DNA from: Clarireedia homoeocarpa
Taxonomy: Eukaryota; Ascomycota; Leotiomycetes; Helotiales; Rutstroemiaceae
Direction: 5' to 3'
DNA: 54,224 bases
NCBI GenBank assembly: GCA_001465935.1
Contig: LNKV01000076.1
Location: 1 to 54,224 of the forward strand
Below the pieces are notes generated by a model. The model ran no database searches, was not told the DNA's origin, and was given only the letters and a program-made list of their open reading frames with translations. The position numbers and the translations under genes are program-made. Below are positions 20,649 to 30,890 of the stretch, in pieces (the stretch's first letter is position 1; each line of letters starts with the position of its first letter).

Positions 20649-21559
20649 CCTCCACAAATTATCAGATCTGTGAACTCGAAAGCATGTGAGCAAAGGCTCT
20701 GGCAACTTGATATACAGGCAAAGTATTTGTTGCTATCGTATCTCAAAAGGTCGAAAATGTTGAGCAAGAAACATGTTGGTAATATTTATAAAGCTGTGAA
20801 TAGACCTGAGTTTATATTAGGCAGCAGGATACTATCTACAGGCTACTAGAGAGGCTCAGGTAACCTTGTTTGGTTGTTTAAAGCCTCGGCCAACCGAAAC
20901 GTTCGAGTCATCAATCACCAGGCAACTACAGCCGCAGCCTCCTCGGCGAGATTAATAGAGAATTGTTTTGACATAGTCCTTTGTTATATCAAATCACTCA
21001 CTTGCTTTTGTACCCACTCCGTCGATGTTCAACTTCCCCTATGAACTGAGACACCGTTGGAATGACTTTGGTGAATCATGGCATGAATAGATTAGTAATC
21101 TTTGCTTAGGGGCCGAATTTATTAAGATGGCGTTGCTTTATATCTTCGAGGCAAATATAAAGGCAGTAGATACTCGTAATGTTCAGCAGAAATACATCGA
21201 AAGAAGCAACAGTTGAGCACATGCCCATGCCCAGGCACCGAAGTCGTGTAAGTTTAACGAATCAGAACCCTGTCTGATTCAGAAGGTTGACTCGTTCATA
21301 TAAAAGCAGGCGTTCAAGACTCATCCGGTGCGCCATACTGACGAAACATACTACTAGAATTATACGCCACCATGTCGTGTTACACTGAGCATATGCGCCT
21401 AGCAATGTTCAGCTCATTAGTTGTATTGAAGAGACAAGTCCGTATGATGCCCTGCAATCGGATTCGGCTGGTGGACTTGGGTCCATGTTAAAGTCGCATC
21501 GTCGATCGTTGCCGTGATTACAGAGTACTACAGTACTTGTATGCGCCCCCGAGAATAAA
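20649..21559. other. Non-coding stretch upstream of the RRM gene
   Basis: Holds the presumed promoter of the minus-strand RRM gene and the distal, unrecognisable end of the ZNFX1-like remnant. A 61-codon minus-strand frame at 21409-21591 shows no family features. Nothing else recognised. Confidence 0.35.
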
Positions 21560-22662
21560 GTTATTTGGTAGGTTTGTATCCGCACACACAAGAAGAACCT
21601 GATTGAGTGGTCAAACCCCTTATTATGGTGTTTGGAAGAATACTATGCCCCCTGGCAAGTAGAATTGATCGGATTTCAAGAATTTGCCACAGAAAACGTT
21701 TTGCCGACACAACAACCACGGGTCCCAAATCTGCCTTCTCCTTACACGCTAAGAGAACACGCATCAGCTGGACACCGAGGTACGACTTTCCTATTCCTGG
21801 TGGTCCCTAATGAAAGCAAACTCGCGAGTTAGGGCCGCCATAAGTGCTAAACACTGCCCACGGTCAAGTGATGTTCGTGCCTCGAGCTCATCGACACTAC
21901 CAACATCATCGATTGAGATTCTGGGGCTGAAGGAAAGCCGATCACCATCTGCTTTCAATATAGAATCTAATGGAAAGAGAAAGCTCTCACCCCGGGCGTA
22001 GAGTGGTGGAAGAATATCTAGAGGCCTTGCGGACATAGTATGGCGGTCTGGCAGAATCCATTGACGGAATGGCAAGCGGCTGAAACGATGCATGTTTTGA
22101 AGGTTCTCCAAGATAGGAAGGAATGTAGCAAGCAGAACCCCTGGAAACTCAATCAAAGCTTCTTGTGTATCCTGGCAGCTCAATTGAATCAACAATTCCA
22201 GGTCACCTTGATTGCGACTAGCAAGTTTAGTGACAACGGTTGACATATGATCGTGAGAACTGAGACTGTAGGGTGCCTTCGGATCGGTGCATTTTTCATT
22301 GACTGTGAGAAATAGGAGAGAAATTTTGTTATTGATGAATGAGATAAAGCACAGCAAAGAACCTTTTTCGAGGCGTTTCGAGTCTTCCCACCACTTGCGC
22401 CTATCTGAGGCAGACTTCTTCCGAAGAGTATAGAGTTGGTTGAACGACACATGAGCTTCGATACCTCGGTTCTGGTTGAAGAAGACGGAGCCAATGTGGG
22501 CCCTGGTGTAAGGGTACGCTCGCATATCTCTAAGGCTCAGCTTCGAGTTGCCAAGTAAAGTCGGGTCATCACTAATAGCGTTTATCAACCCTCCAAGAGC
22601 CTCCTTTAATTCCCCAAGTATGTCATGACGAATAAGGCGAAATTGTGTATCAAGGTGACGTG
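21560..22662 (-). pseudogene. ZNFX1-like helicase fragment broken at the Walker A motif
   Basis: On the minus strand an exon starting after acceptor TTGTAG (22663) encodes RHLDTQFRLIRHDILGEL, then LPFRQWILPDRH, DILPPLYARGESF and SLDRGQCLALMAALTREFAF. These are, in order, the pre-helicase and Q-motif-like segments of ZNFX1/NFX1-type SF1 helicases. The next motif should be the ATP-binding loop. One base is missing near 21808-21810, so the frame runs into a stop at 21791. In the shifted frame GKSYLG-like sequence and MRVLLACKEKADLGPVVVV continue. After about 21600 similarity is lost. No 5' exons are visible upstream, where the Tc1 element sits. Confidence 0.7.
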
Positions 22663-22724
22663 CTACAAGTTAATTGAGGAAATAAGGTTTTTATGATTCT
22701 GCTGACAGAATTATGACAAAAGTA

Positions 22725-24105
22725 CAGTACTAGGCAACTGCTGTTAACCACTTTTACTTTGAGATCGATTTTATTATTTGACCACCCTTCTTTTTAATTA
22801 AATTGTTAAACAACCAACAATTATTATTTAAAAAGAAATATATCAAATTGAAGCTTAGAACAATTCCTTTAAAGTCTATATACTAACTTTTATTATAAAA
22901 GTTGGCATTCTTTTAATATTTAGTATGCCACCCATTTGCCGCGATACAAGCCTCGATTCTTGATGGCATACTCTCGATCAGATTCTCGAACAACTTATCG
23001 TCCAATGTATCCTATGCAGCCTGTATACAAGACTCTAGTCTTTGCCTAGCATACTCTGATTTGCTCTTATTACTGGCTTCCTCTGGGAACATCTCGTAGA
23101 GTCGTACTTTAAGGTGCCACTATATATGCTCAATCGGATTGAGATCCGGGGAATATAGCGGCCAATTCTCAAGAATGTCGATACTATGCTCCTGAAACCA
23201 AGCTGTAACTGCATATACTCGGTGTATAGGAGCATTATCCTACATAAACTTGTAGCCAGAATCCAATTTCTCATATGCTAGTGCTAGCTCACCGTCGAGT
23301 ACCTCAAGGTAGGAGTTGGCTGTATACCCATTCTTTACTGACTCAAAATCTCGATCCATAATATAAAGTGATGTTCTCCCAGTATCCCAAAAGGCACCCC
23401 AGACCATAATCTTCATATTCTTGTCCTTGGAGTATGTTTGAACCAGTTCCTTCTTCCATTTATCTGCTGGCGTACGAAAGACCCATTCTGTCCTTTTACC
23501 CCGCCCCCGCTCTACAGAACACTCATCACTCCATATAATCAAGCCCCATTCCTCCACTGTCAATCCCCTCCATACTAGACACCATGCAAGCCGTTTAAGT
23601 ACATGCTCCTCTGTAAGCTCTGGCCGCCTCTTAGCCCGCCAATTAGAGATTCCATACTTCTTCAAAATCTTCTTAACTGTAGTAGGCTTACAACTCAACC
23701 CACATACGTCGATGACCTGTTTATAAGTTGCCTTTGGCTATAGTCGTATATAACGTAGTAGGATTCGTTCGTCTCGTTCGGTATATGATTTCTTTCGTGC
23801 AGCTCGTAGTATATCCTCTTCTGTAGGCCGTAGTGGTATCTGCTTTATAGTATATCGTACTGAGCTGCGATCAAGATTGAGAGCATTTGCAATCTCAGTA
23901 TCTGTAGCACCTTTGGACTTCTTCCCCACGATTAATCCACGCTGATATGGACTAAGACGTTTATTATCTCTTGAATTCCCGGTACTTGAACCCAAAGGAG
24001 TACGAATAGGTGGTATATTTTAATAATTATAAGATGGATTAAGAATCAAATCGCGAAAATTCACGGTTTTGACGCGATTCGGTTAACAGCAGTTGTGGGT
24101 CACTG
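22725..24105 (-). mobile_element. Tc1/mariner element, 1381 bp, TA target duplication
   Basis: The left end (22725) begins CAGTACTAGGCAACTGCTGT and the right end, reversed from 24105, begins CAGTGACCCACAACTGCTGT. Both arms continue AACTGCTGTTAACC, about 25 bp of terminal inverted repeat with some mismatches. Each end is flanked by TA (22723-22724, 24106-24107). The single transposase reading frame lies on the minus strand. Confidence 0.85.
22913..24016 (-). pseudogene. Tc1-family transposase with at least four in-frame TAG codons
   Basis: One continuous frame covers helix-turn-helix DNA binding (SPYQRGLIVGKKSKGATDTE), the first catalytic Asp (IIWSDECSVE), MVWGAFWDTGRTSLY, the second Asp (DNAPIHRVYA) and the catalytic Glu (YSPDLNPIEH). 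The second Asp and the Glu are 35 residues apart. TAG interrupts at YIRL-stop-PKAT, YKFM-stop-DNAP, EHI-stop-WHLK and QAA-stop-DTL, each where Gln or Trp is expected, so all fit C-to-T or G-to-A change. The likely start codon also reads ATA (24016-24014) where ATG is expected. Inactive, but could be mobilised in trans because the ends are intact. Confidence 0.85.
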
Positions 24106-24154
24106 TAATTATATCCATCAGTACTATATTATATCAACAGCTAATGTTTTCTAG

Positions 24155-24907
24155 GGAGTTTGTGTGCCTGGTGGAGTTCAGATGATTGAAATCTACTACG
24201 ATATCGATGCGAACAGAACCACTTTGGATTTATCCCCTATTGATATATGCACACCGAATGCAAGTGTTCCGACCTACCAATGTGGAATCAGAAAATGGAA
24301 CTTTGCCTCACAATGCACAACTGTAGCCACTCTTCATCTACAGCCAATTCTGACAGGTATCAACATAGAAAAGCTTGAGGAGAGTGCAGAGGGTAAGCGT
24401 CGAGTTTGGGTTCAACTGGGGTTTGAGGTTGGTATGGAAATCGTTGTTGAAGTATTCTGGCGACACGATGGACACAAATGCACTGCGGAAACGAGCGAAT
24501 TTTCGGCAAATTGCAAAGTCAAAATCCCCGATACACCATTGTTAAACGAGTTTCGTTCACCTATACAACAACGACAAACGTCTACCTCAATAATCAAGCA
24601 CGATACTTTGGACGATCATCTTGAAAGCTTGAGAAGTATAAGTGAAGGAAGAAAAGCGGAGATGGAAAAACACGAGATGGAAAGAAAGGCAGAGATGAAA
24701 AGAGCTGACACGGAAAGAGCCGATATGGAAAAAACAATAGCGCAGATGGAAAGTAACGAGCTGGCAAGAGAAATAGCGGCGCAGATGCAAAACGTTCGCA
24801 GACAGGACTTTCGTGTTCATGTTGAGGATGATTCATTTGCAAATTGGCCCCAAACAGTGGACCCCAAGTTTTTGAGTTTAGGGAGGACAGATTTCAGCAT
24901 TGAATAA
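24155..24907 (+). CDS. 3' exon of a hypothetical coiled-coil protein lacking its 5' part
   Basis: The frame opens after a clean acceptor (GTTTTCTAG at 24146-24154) and runs 250 codons to TAA. There is no ATG at its start; the first in-frame ATG is at 24182, so it is best read as a terminal exon. The first part contains YYDIDANRTTLDLSPIDI and beta-rich sequence. Residues about 160-205 form a charged coiled coil of repeated E-M-E-R-K-A-E-M type. The end is FANWPQTVDPKFLSLG. The expected upstream exon would be before 22724, but that side holds antisense helicase pseudogene, so the gene appears beheaded, perhaps by rearrangement near the Tc1 site. Confidence 0.45.
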   Translation, partial: GVCVPGGVQMIEIYYDIDANRTTLDLSPIDICTPNASVPTYQCGIRKWNFASQCTTVATLHLQPILTGINIEKLEESAEGKRRVWVQLGFEVGMEIVVEVFWRHDGHKCTAETSEFSANCKVKIPDTPLLNEFRSPIQQRQTSTSIIKHDTLDDHLESLRSISEGRKAEMEKHEMERKAEMKRADTERADMEKTIAQMESNELAREIAAQMQNVRRQDFRVHVEDDSFANWPQTVDPKFLSLGRTDFSIE

Positions 24908-25490
24908 CTTGAGAAAATCTTTTGGATTTTCCCGTCCTTCCCTCACCAAGCAGGAAATGAAAACGAGCAGCTCTGGATATGATGATACAAGAATAATTCA
25001 ACTAGTTTTCCCTTCGAGAAAAGATTCTGGTGCTAATATTCTATCATACCAGTTAATAACATTATACTCTTGACGAAGCGGAAGTGTATTGGGACTCGGG
25101 GGGCGGAGATGAGAAGTATGTCCTTGGTGCATCTGTTGCTGTATGAATAGCCTTAACTTCTTTTGTATACACGTCCATAATCGGATAAACTACATATACA
25201 GCAAACACGGTTATGCTAAGTAAACATTTACAAAGATCGATAGTCAAATATAGCACAATAGTTGATCACATTTTATATATTTTTCAAATAGAAAAGAAGA
25301 ATACTGTACATGTTCTCTAACTACACAAATCAAACCTAGGTACACCTGGGGCGGCGGGGCAGATAGATCCACTTCTGCGCCCCGCATAAAACATATGCAT
25401 ACTCCACATTGGTTCACACTACAGTAGACCTGCGGAGCAAAAATAGGGCTGCCGGAACAAAGCATGGAGCACGGGCTATGCGCCGCTAGG
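24908..25490. other. Non-coding stretch
   Basis: AT-rich 3' flank of the preceding exon. Short minus-strand frames (25062-25256, 25244-25501) have no support. Contains a GGGGCGGCGGGGC patch near 25347. Nothing else recognised. Confidence 0.35.
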
Positions 25491-25492
25491 TA

Positions 25493-25626
25493 CAGAGGCA
25501 CATGCCGTAATGTTTGTCACCGCCTTGCGCCGGACAGAAGAATTTGTACGGTAAAATCGATAATCAGTAGCCTAAACAAGCTAGCGTTGGCAAAAGCGGT
25601 GACAAACATTAGGGCATGTGCCTTCG
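25493..25626. repeat. 134-bp MITE, TA-flanked
   Basis: The left arm reads AGGCACATGCCGTAATGTTT and the right arm is its complement with one or two changes (AAACATTAGGGCATGTGCCT). Inverted arms of about 28 bp surround 50 bp of unique sequence. TA lies outside both ends (25491-25492, 25627-25628), so it is probably mobilised by Tc1/mariner transposase. Confidence 0.75.
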
Positions 25627-26060
25627 TAAGTATTAGGCGGAATAATCCTATAAGATGACGAGACAGGATATGATGACAACCGTATAGTCACAATAGAATT
25701 TTTTCTTTTCCTGATGACAGCCATAGAATGACAGGATGACAAGCGTATGATGATCTGCAGGGATATATGTGGTGACTGATAATAATATGTGATGATTAAT
25801 GCAACAATGATGGACCGGTATCTGATAACTGATAGGGATATGTGGTCACTGACAAAGATGTGTCACTGATGTAATGATGGTGGTACGAAGTAAAAGATGA
25901 CTATTGGATGGCAATTAATGCATAGAGCAGTTTCTTTGATTGTTACTGTACGGAAGTACTGTCCTCTCGTACTGTACAGTACTGTATAGGGTAACATTTA
26001 CAGTACTGTGTACGTTACGGTAGATCGAACAAGGGAGTCTCAATAGCTTCACGCATTGGA
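25627..26060. repeat. Low-complexity and palindrome-rich stretch
   Basis: 25640-25900 is a degenerate field of GATGACA, GATATGTGG and TCACTGA words. 25943-26017 is dense in self-complementary TACAGTACTGTA-type words (GTACTGTAC, ACAGTACTGT). No coding potential was recognised. Confidence 0.5.
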
Positions 26061-26099
26061 TTCTCTGTATCCTGTTGACTAGAAGGTCCCTGTATGGAT

Positions 26100-26980
26100 A
26101 AAGTCCGCTCTGGTTTGTATAGAATCCTCTAGAAAGCTTGGCGTAACAAATACGCCACAATATGCGTGCTCCGAATCTGGGTATACCAGCCCTAAGATCC
26201 TTCGTCGTTTGAGACTATCGGAGAGCCAATTGATCGACCAACAACAACCGTGCAAACCCAGGACCCAACGACAGTACATATTATGGAACAGTCTATCGGA
26301 GCTATTAGAAGAGAGCTTCACTTGTACGGCACGGTATGCCCAATCATATAATTAGATATAGGAGAGGTGCTCTATGGATCGACCATCTCTCCCACTTAGA
26401 TAGGAAGAATCAACCGAATCACCCAGCATATCTGAGTCCCAAAGTGACCTAGATCGGTGCCACGATTCGGTGGTATACCCACATTAATCAAACATCTCCA
26501 CCTGAAGAGGACTTACCGCAATCAACGGATTCTATCGGAAAAACCAAACAAATTGTCTCGCTTGACCCCGAGCGTCGTCTTGTCTGTGGACATGATATAT
26601 TAAAAGTTTCACGCAAGAGAGATTGGGAAATACTGTAAGTACAATTTTACATTACTTTAATATTGGTCGCTATATGAATCATGAAGATGGTATTCGCTGC
26701 AAGGATGGTCATATGAGTTATAAAGATAGTATTCGTCTTGCAAGATCTTCGACTACGGCACAATTCAATAATGCTTATATCTAATGCGATACGTACTGGG
26801 AGCAACCAAGTCGAAATTTCTATCGAAGAAACAGGACCAGTGGATACAACGAACTCTGTGATTGTTCGTATCATTCCATCAGAATCATATATCAATGCGA
26901 CTAATTTGTATACAGTTATTGATTTGGGGATATCGTTGGGTCGAATAGAGCAGATAAAGGAGGCAATATATATAACTTAG
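26100..26980 (+). pseudogene. Decayed multi-exon gene of unknown family
   Basis: Fragments of plus-strand coding sequence with scattered stops: SFETIGEPIDRPTTTVQTQD near 26200, RRLVCGHDILKVSRKRDWEI near 26600 followed by a GTAAGT donor, and a longer 80-codon frame (26738-26980) with GSNQVEISIEETGPVDTTN and ESYINATNLYTVIDLG. The INATxL phrase faintly recalls KilA-N/APSES DNA-binding domains, but this alone is not enough to assign it. The pieces are collinear and may be exons of one gene. Confidence 0.25.
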
Positions 26981-29233
26981 ATCGATACTTCTATATTATT
27001 TTTTTACAGAAATGGTTCGAGGATCGACGATATGAAGATCGATAATTCCGCTGAGCGTACAATTATAAAAAGGATATAAACTAGGACGAGATAGACTTCT
27101 GGATATCCAATAATGGAATCTGTATACAATTTTCCTTATCACAATTGGATCTTTTTTACATGGAATTTCTTGAGGTATATAGGTTAAATAGATAACAGCA
27201 ATAACTTAGTTACAGGCTTAATTCTAAACTACTGAGCTAGCTATCTACAGTACAGTGAGAAGGACTCTTGTGTTAAGAATATGTGTTGGATATCATGGCG
27301 GGCCACGGTCACGAAACTGTGGCATGCTATGACTGTGCGCCTGAGACATATATACGCTATATAGTCAATATGGTCAATATGGTCAATTTGGTCAATAACT
27401 TAGGAGTCAATTATCCCCAGAACCCATTATATCTCCAGTGTGAGAGTTCTCAATTCTCACTATAGGATTGTTTTGTCCCTTCCGGCCTTCACAGAGCAGA
27501 GATTTGGTACCTCGTTTTACGAAGCTAGCCGGTGTATATCTTTCTGCCCTAGGATAACTCTGATCCTATAAATTTTTAGATTATAAATCTTGAATTAAAA
27601 GAACACTACTCACGACTTCTGTCAAGCCAAGCGGCCAAGAAGGTGCATCTCTAGATATTTAATTGAAGAGTTTTCCATTCCTCCGTCCCAAAACATAAAT
27701 GTCACAACCGAACTCGCTCCTTAGCTCATCTGCCTTTTCCATGAAGGTGATTTTTCTTCTCCGAAAATTATCTGTTATGCCTTTTGTCGAGCGTCGTTGA
27801 GATCGCAGCTTCTCCATACTTCAAAATGATTTACAATACTCCTTCTCGAGTGTTATAGGCTATGTAATGTAATGGTTCTTGAGCTCCCTTTATAGCGTCC
27901 TTCGATCCGCCGATGAAGAATATAATATTACCACAACTCGCAGACATTTTATTTATTCTAGATATACATGTATAATATTGAAGTCACAGTGTTTTGCCTT
28001 CGAGTTCATCTATTTGATTTCGGTCAGCGTTCAATTGCGGGAAAAAAGAACAGTGTCTCACTAGATAATACGATGTCACAGGCTGATATCTATAGTTACA
28101 GACTGAAGATGACTGAATCTTTCTGCCAATTTTTAGAGTAGAGCTGACTGCGAAAGGACAATTCCGATTCTGCGGACGAAATCAAGAGCTGACACAGATT
28201 CTTAGATGGTTGAGAGCTTATGTATTCGGAGGGGAGGTGGATCTCTGATGGATACCAGGGTATGGAAAACAACGGGTACCAATGAAAATCCGAGTACAAA
28301 AAGATATTTGATACTTAACTAAAGTACCAAGTACATACTTTTTCTAGGGTTCACAGTTCCCCAAACTCTCAGGTCTAACATTTATTATCCATTGGTTAGT
28401 AATGCCTGTGTTATCCGGAATGTAGCTTGAATGTCATCCAGAATATTCTTCAACACGATTCCAACGTAACTCCAATTGGACTTTCATATGAAAAGAGATT
28501 AGTAAAGTTACAACAAACTCCTCAATAAAGTTAGTAGCTTTCTCCATCTATATGGGTGGACTCATCATTTTCGTGCTGAACTTATACTATGACCCTTGAA
28601 ATACTATGTCTGCTAAGCTTCCATGTCAAAACTAATTTCAATGACCTAATGATACATTACATCTCATTATCTTTATCAAGGCTGGTGATGCTTTATGGGC
28701 CCTAATGGCAATTTAATTGATGATTGTTTGAATAAAGTGAAGTGGAGCCATCCACTACTACCTTATACAAGTATTCTCTACAGAATATACAAGGGTGTAA
28801 CACTTAGACCCACTCAACCGATCGTTTGACAGACAGAACTTCTTTTGAGAAATCTGATTGGTTAAACTTAGAATATACGGGAAACAGTAACTACAATTAT
28901 TTATCCTACCCACAACTAGGGTTAATGAGTGAGATATGCTTGCACATGGATATTGTACAGGAATTTGGCGTTCTAGGGGCCCGGACAAATTTATCATAGG
29001 TGTTGTACCTGAGCCAAAAGGGTACATAATATTCGACGCTAAGTAATTTTGCAAGTCCGTAAAGCTGTGTCAGTGTATAGCTATTTTGTTCATTTATTTA
29101 TGTAAGAATCTTCCCGTCCTCCGTATACGCCTAATTGTATCAGACAGTTTCGTTCTTTAGGAGACTTCTCTGATTTTTACACATCTCTCTTAAATATATT
29201 TCATTATATCTCGATATATATTTCTCGGGATAC
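26981..29233. other. Long gene-free stretch
   Basis: 2.2 kb with no supportable gene. It contains a 9-bp tandem repeat (GTCAATATG-type, 27364-27399, four units), a diverged 350-bp dispersed repeat (28376-28722) and, just before the bZIP gene, AT-rich sequence with TATATAT and pyrimidine tracts (29160-29225), probably its promoter. Short frames here lack any domain. Confidence 0.35.
28376..28722. repeat. Diverged dispersed repeat, copy 1
   Basis: Shares ordered blocks with 42487-42852: GGTCTAACATTTATT, CAACACGATTCCAAC, GACTTTCAT(A/G)TGAAAA, TTAGTAGCTTTCTCCATCTA, TCATCATTTT and a TGATG...TGGGC end. Gaps and substitutions separate the blocks. No coding capacity or terminal repeats. An old non-autonomous element or ancient segmental duplication. 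Confidence 0.6.
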
Positions 29234-30092
29234 ATGATGCCCGGCAGTCATAGAAATAGACCTGCGAATTCAAATGACGACTGGACCAAGATATCCGATC
29301 TTGCAGAGCGCAGAAGAATTCAAAACCGTATTGCCCAACGAAACTATCGTAAGTGGATATTCCATACCCTTCATTTTATTATCAGTCGCTGATTCTTTCC
29401 TCTAGGCAAGAAGCTCAAGAGACGTCTTGAAGATCTTGAACGCCGGGCTGGTTCTTCTTCAGCTTCCCCACCTCAAGCTCATGCCGAGCTCCCTCAACAA
29501 TCAGATTGTAGCAACGAAACCCAGCAATCCAGAAGCAGCCCAGAAGTGCGACGAAAAGTCTCTCCGCGCCTTTTAGCTAGCCAATATACTCCATCAATGC
29601 AAAGCGATGATGAGATTATATTTTCCCAAGGCTTCGATCGCGATAGATCCCGCACACCACCTCTTTTCGCATACCACACATACCCAGCTCCAGAGGACGT
29701 TGTCTATCCACCACATCCTCATTCTCAACTTTATCGTGCAATCTTTAGCAGGGATCGACCAGAGATGGCTCCGGTGCCAGTTATATTATCTTCAATGATG
29801 CATTTCCCAGATACCATCGAACGGGAAACCGATGAAACTATGAGTCCCGACAATATGATCTATCGAAGTTTGCCAGTGATGGATATTCATTCTTGTGTAA
29901 GATGCCCTTAAGCAGCTGCGAAGTCACCTACAACAGGTCCTAACAGATATCTGTAGACACCACTATCTTTACACTCTGATGAGCAGTCCACAAAGTGTTC
30001 TGAGCCAATATATCAATATCCTAAGACACCTTTACCAATGCCTTCCACGCCAACATAATGATACACATATACGAGAGCGCCTGAGGCTTTAA
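29234..30092 (+). CDS. AP-1-type bZIP transcription factor, three exons, 253 aa
   Basis: Exons 29234-29348, 29406-29896 and 29937-30092 total 762 nt in frame. Introns of 57 nt (GTAAGT...CCTCTAG) and 40 nt (GTAAGA...CAACAG). If the second, short intron is not removed the protein ends four codons later at 29911. The first intron splits the basic region, which reads RRRIQNRIAQRNYRKKLKRR; NRIAQRNYR fits the NxxAQRxxR signature of fungal Pap1/Yap-like bZIPs, which act as nuclear DNA-binding dimers. Only a short leucine zipper follows (LEDLERRA), so dimerisation may be weak. The middle is Ser/Pro-rich. The last exon has Cys residues (DICRHHYLY, LYQCLPRQ). No neighbouring metabolic genes suggest a target. 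Confidence 0.8.
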
Positions 30093-30559
30093 CGAAGAAT
30101 AAGTAGATATTTTGGTTTAGACTACTGGAAACAAAGAGTTCGAAGTACACAATAATCGTGTTAGACGCCAGCTTCGGATATGATCAAGAAAATGAGTATT
30201 ATCCAAGGAAATTGATAAGACTTTAAAGTATTTGGAGACTTAGGAGGTTCACTTCATATAGCTTATAGAATTGAGGAATGATATTGGTATATATGATCCT
30301 AATACGTACCAAGTACAATTATTGTTCTATCTCGTCATTTAATGTGCTCAAAGATGAATCTGAATTCTCTACTTATTTTAATTTCTTAATGCCACAGTGC
30401 CGAGCGTATATGTTTACTTGGATGGATATTCTCTATAATCAAAGAACAAGAACCTATTCTACCTTACGTTGTACCACCATGGTGGCAGGGGCCAAACATA
30501 AGGATTGCATCATCAAGCTCAGAGGTGCCTAAGAATCAACACAAAGAATTCCTCAATAT
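30093..30559. other. Flank left of the LINE insertion
   Basis: AT-rich. An 84-codon plus-strand frame (30278-30532), read on past a TAA, is in frame with the RNase H fragment on the other side of the LINE, so it may be degraded sequence of the older LINE. No motif confirms this. Confidence 0.3.
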
Positions 30560-30576
30560 TCTTCAAATCATTTATT
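30560..30576. repeat. Target-site duplication, left copy (17 bp)
   Basis: TCTTCAAATCATTTATT here is identical to 36086-36102, the other side of the LINE. It marks the 3' junction next to the element's (TAAA)n tail. Confidence 0.85.
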
Positions 30577-30890
30577 TATTTATTTATTTATTTATTTATT
30601 TTATTTAAGCGCTGGGCTGGCCGCGTGCTTATAGCACGTGCCACTGAACCTCCCGGGGGGTATCCAGCTTGCCTGCGTAGCTATATACAATTTAAATACA
30701 TAATTACCAGACAATTCGAACGCATTGCTACGGCAGTCAGGCAGGGGGATGCTGTTATGAGCATCTTAGACTGATATGGCGTAGCCAGAGGCTATATTTT
30801 TTGTCGATGGGTATTTGTAAAATAAGGAAAGGGGGAGGGGGGGGGAGATTAGGTTAGACTAAAAGGAGAGGGGGTAGTGTAACGAGAGAT

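Noticed and set aside
24164..24907. GTG start codon for the 24.1-kb ORF
   Set aside because: GTG starts are not expected for fungal nuclear genes, and an excellent splice acceptor directly precedes the frame.
26738..26980. KilA-N/APSES DNA-binding domain
   Set aside because: Only the short phrase INATNL supports it; other conserved residues are absent.
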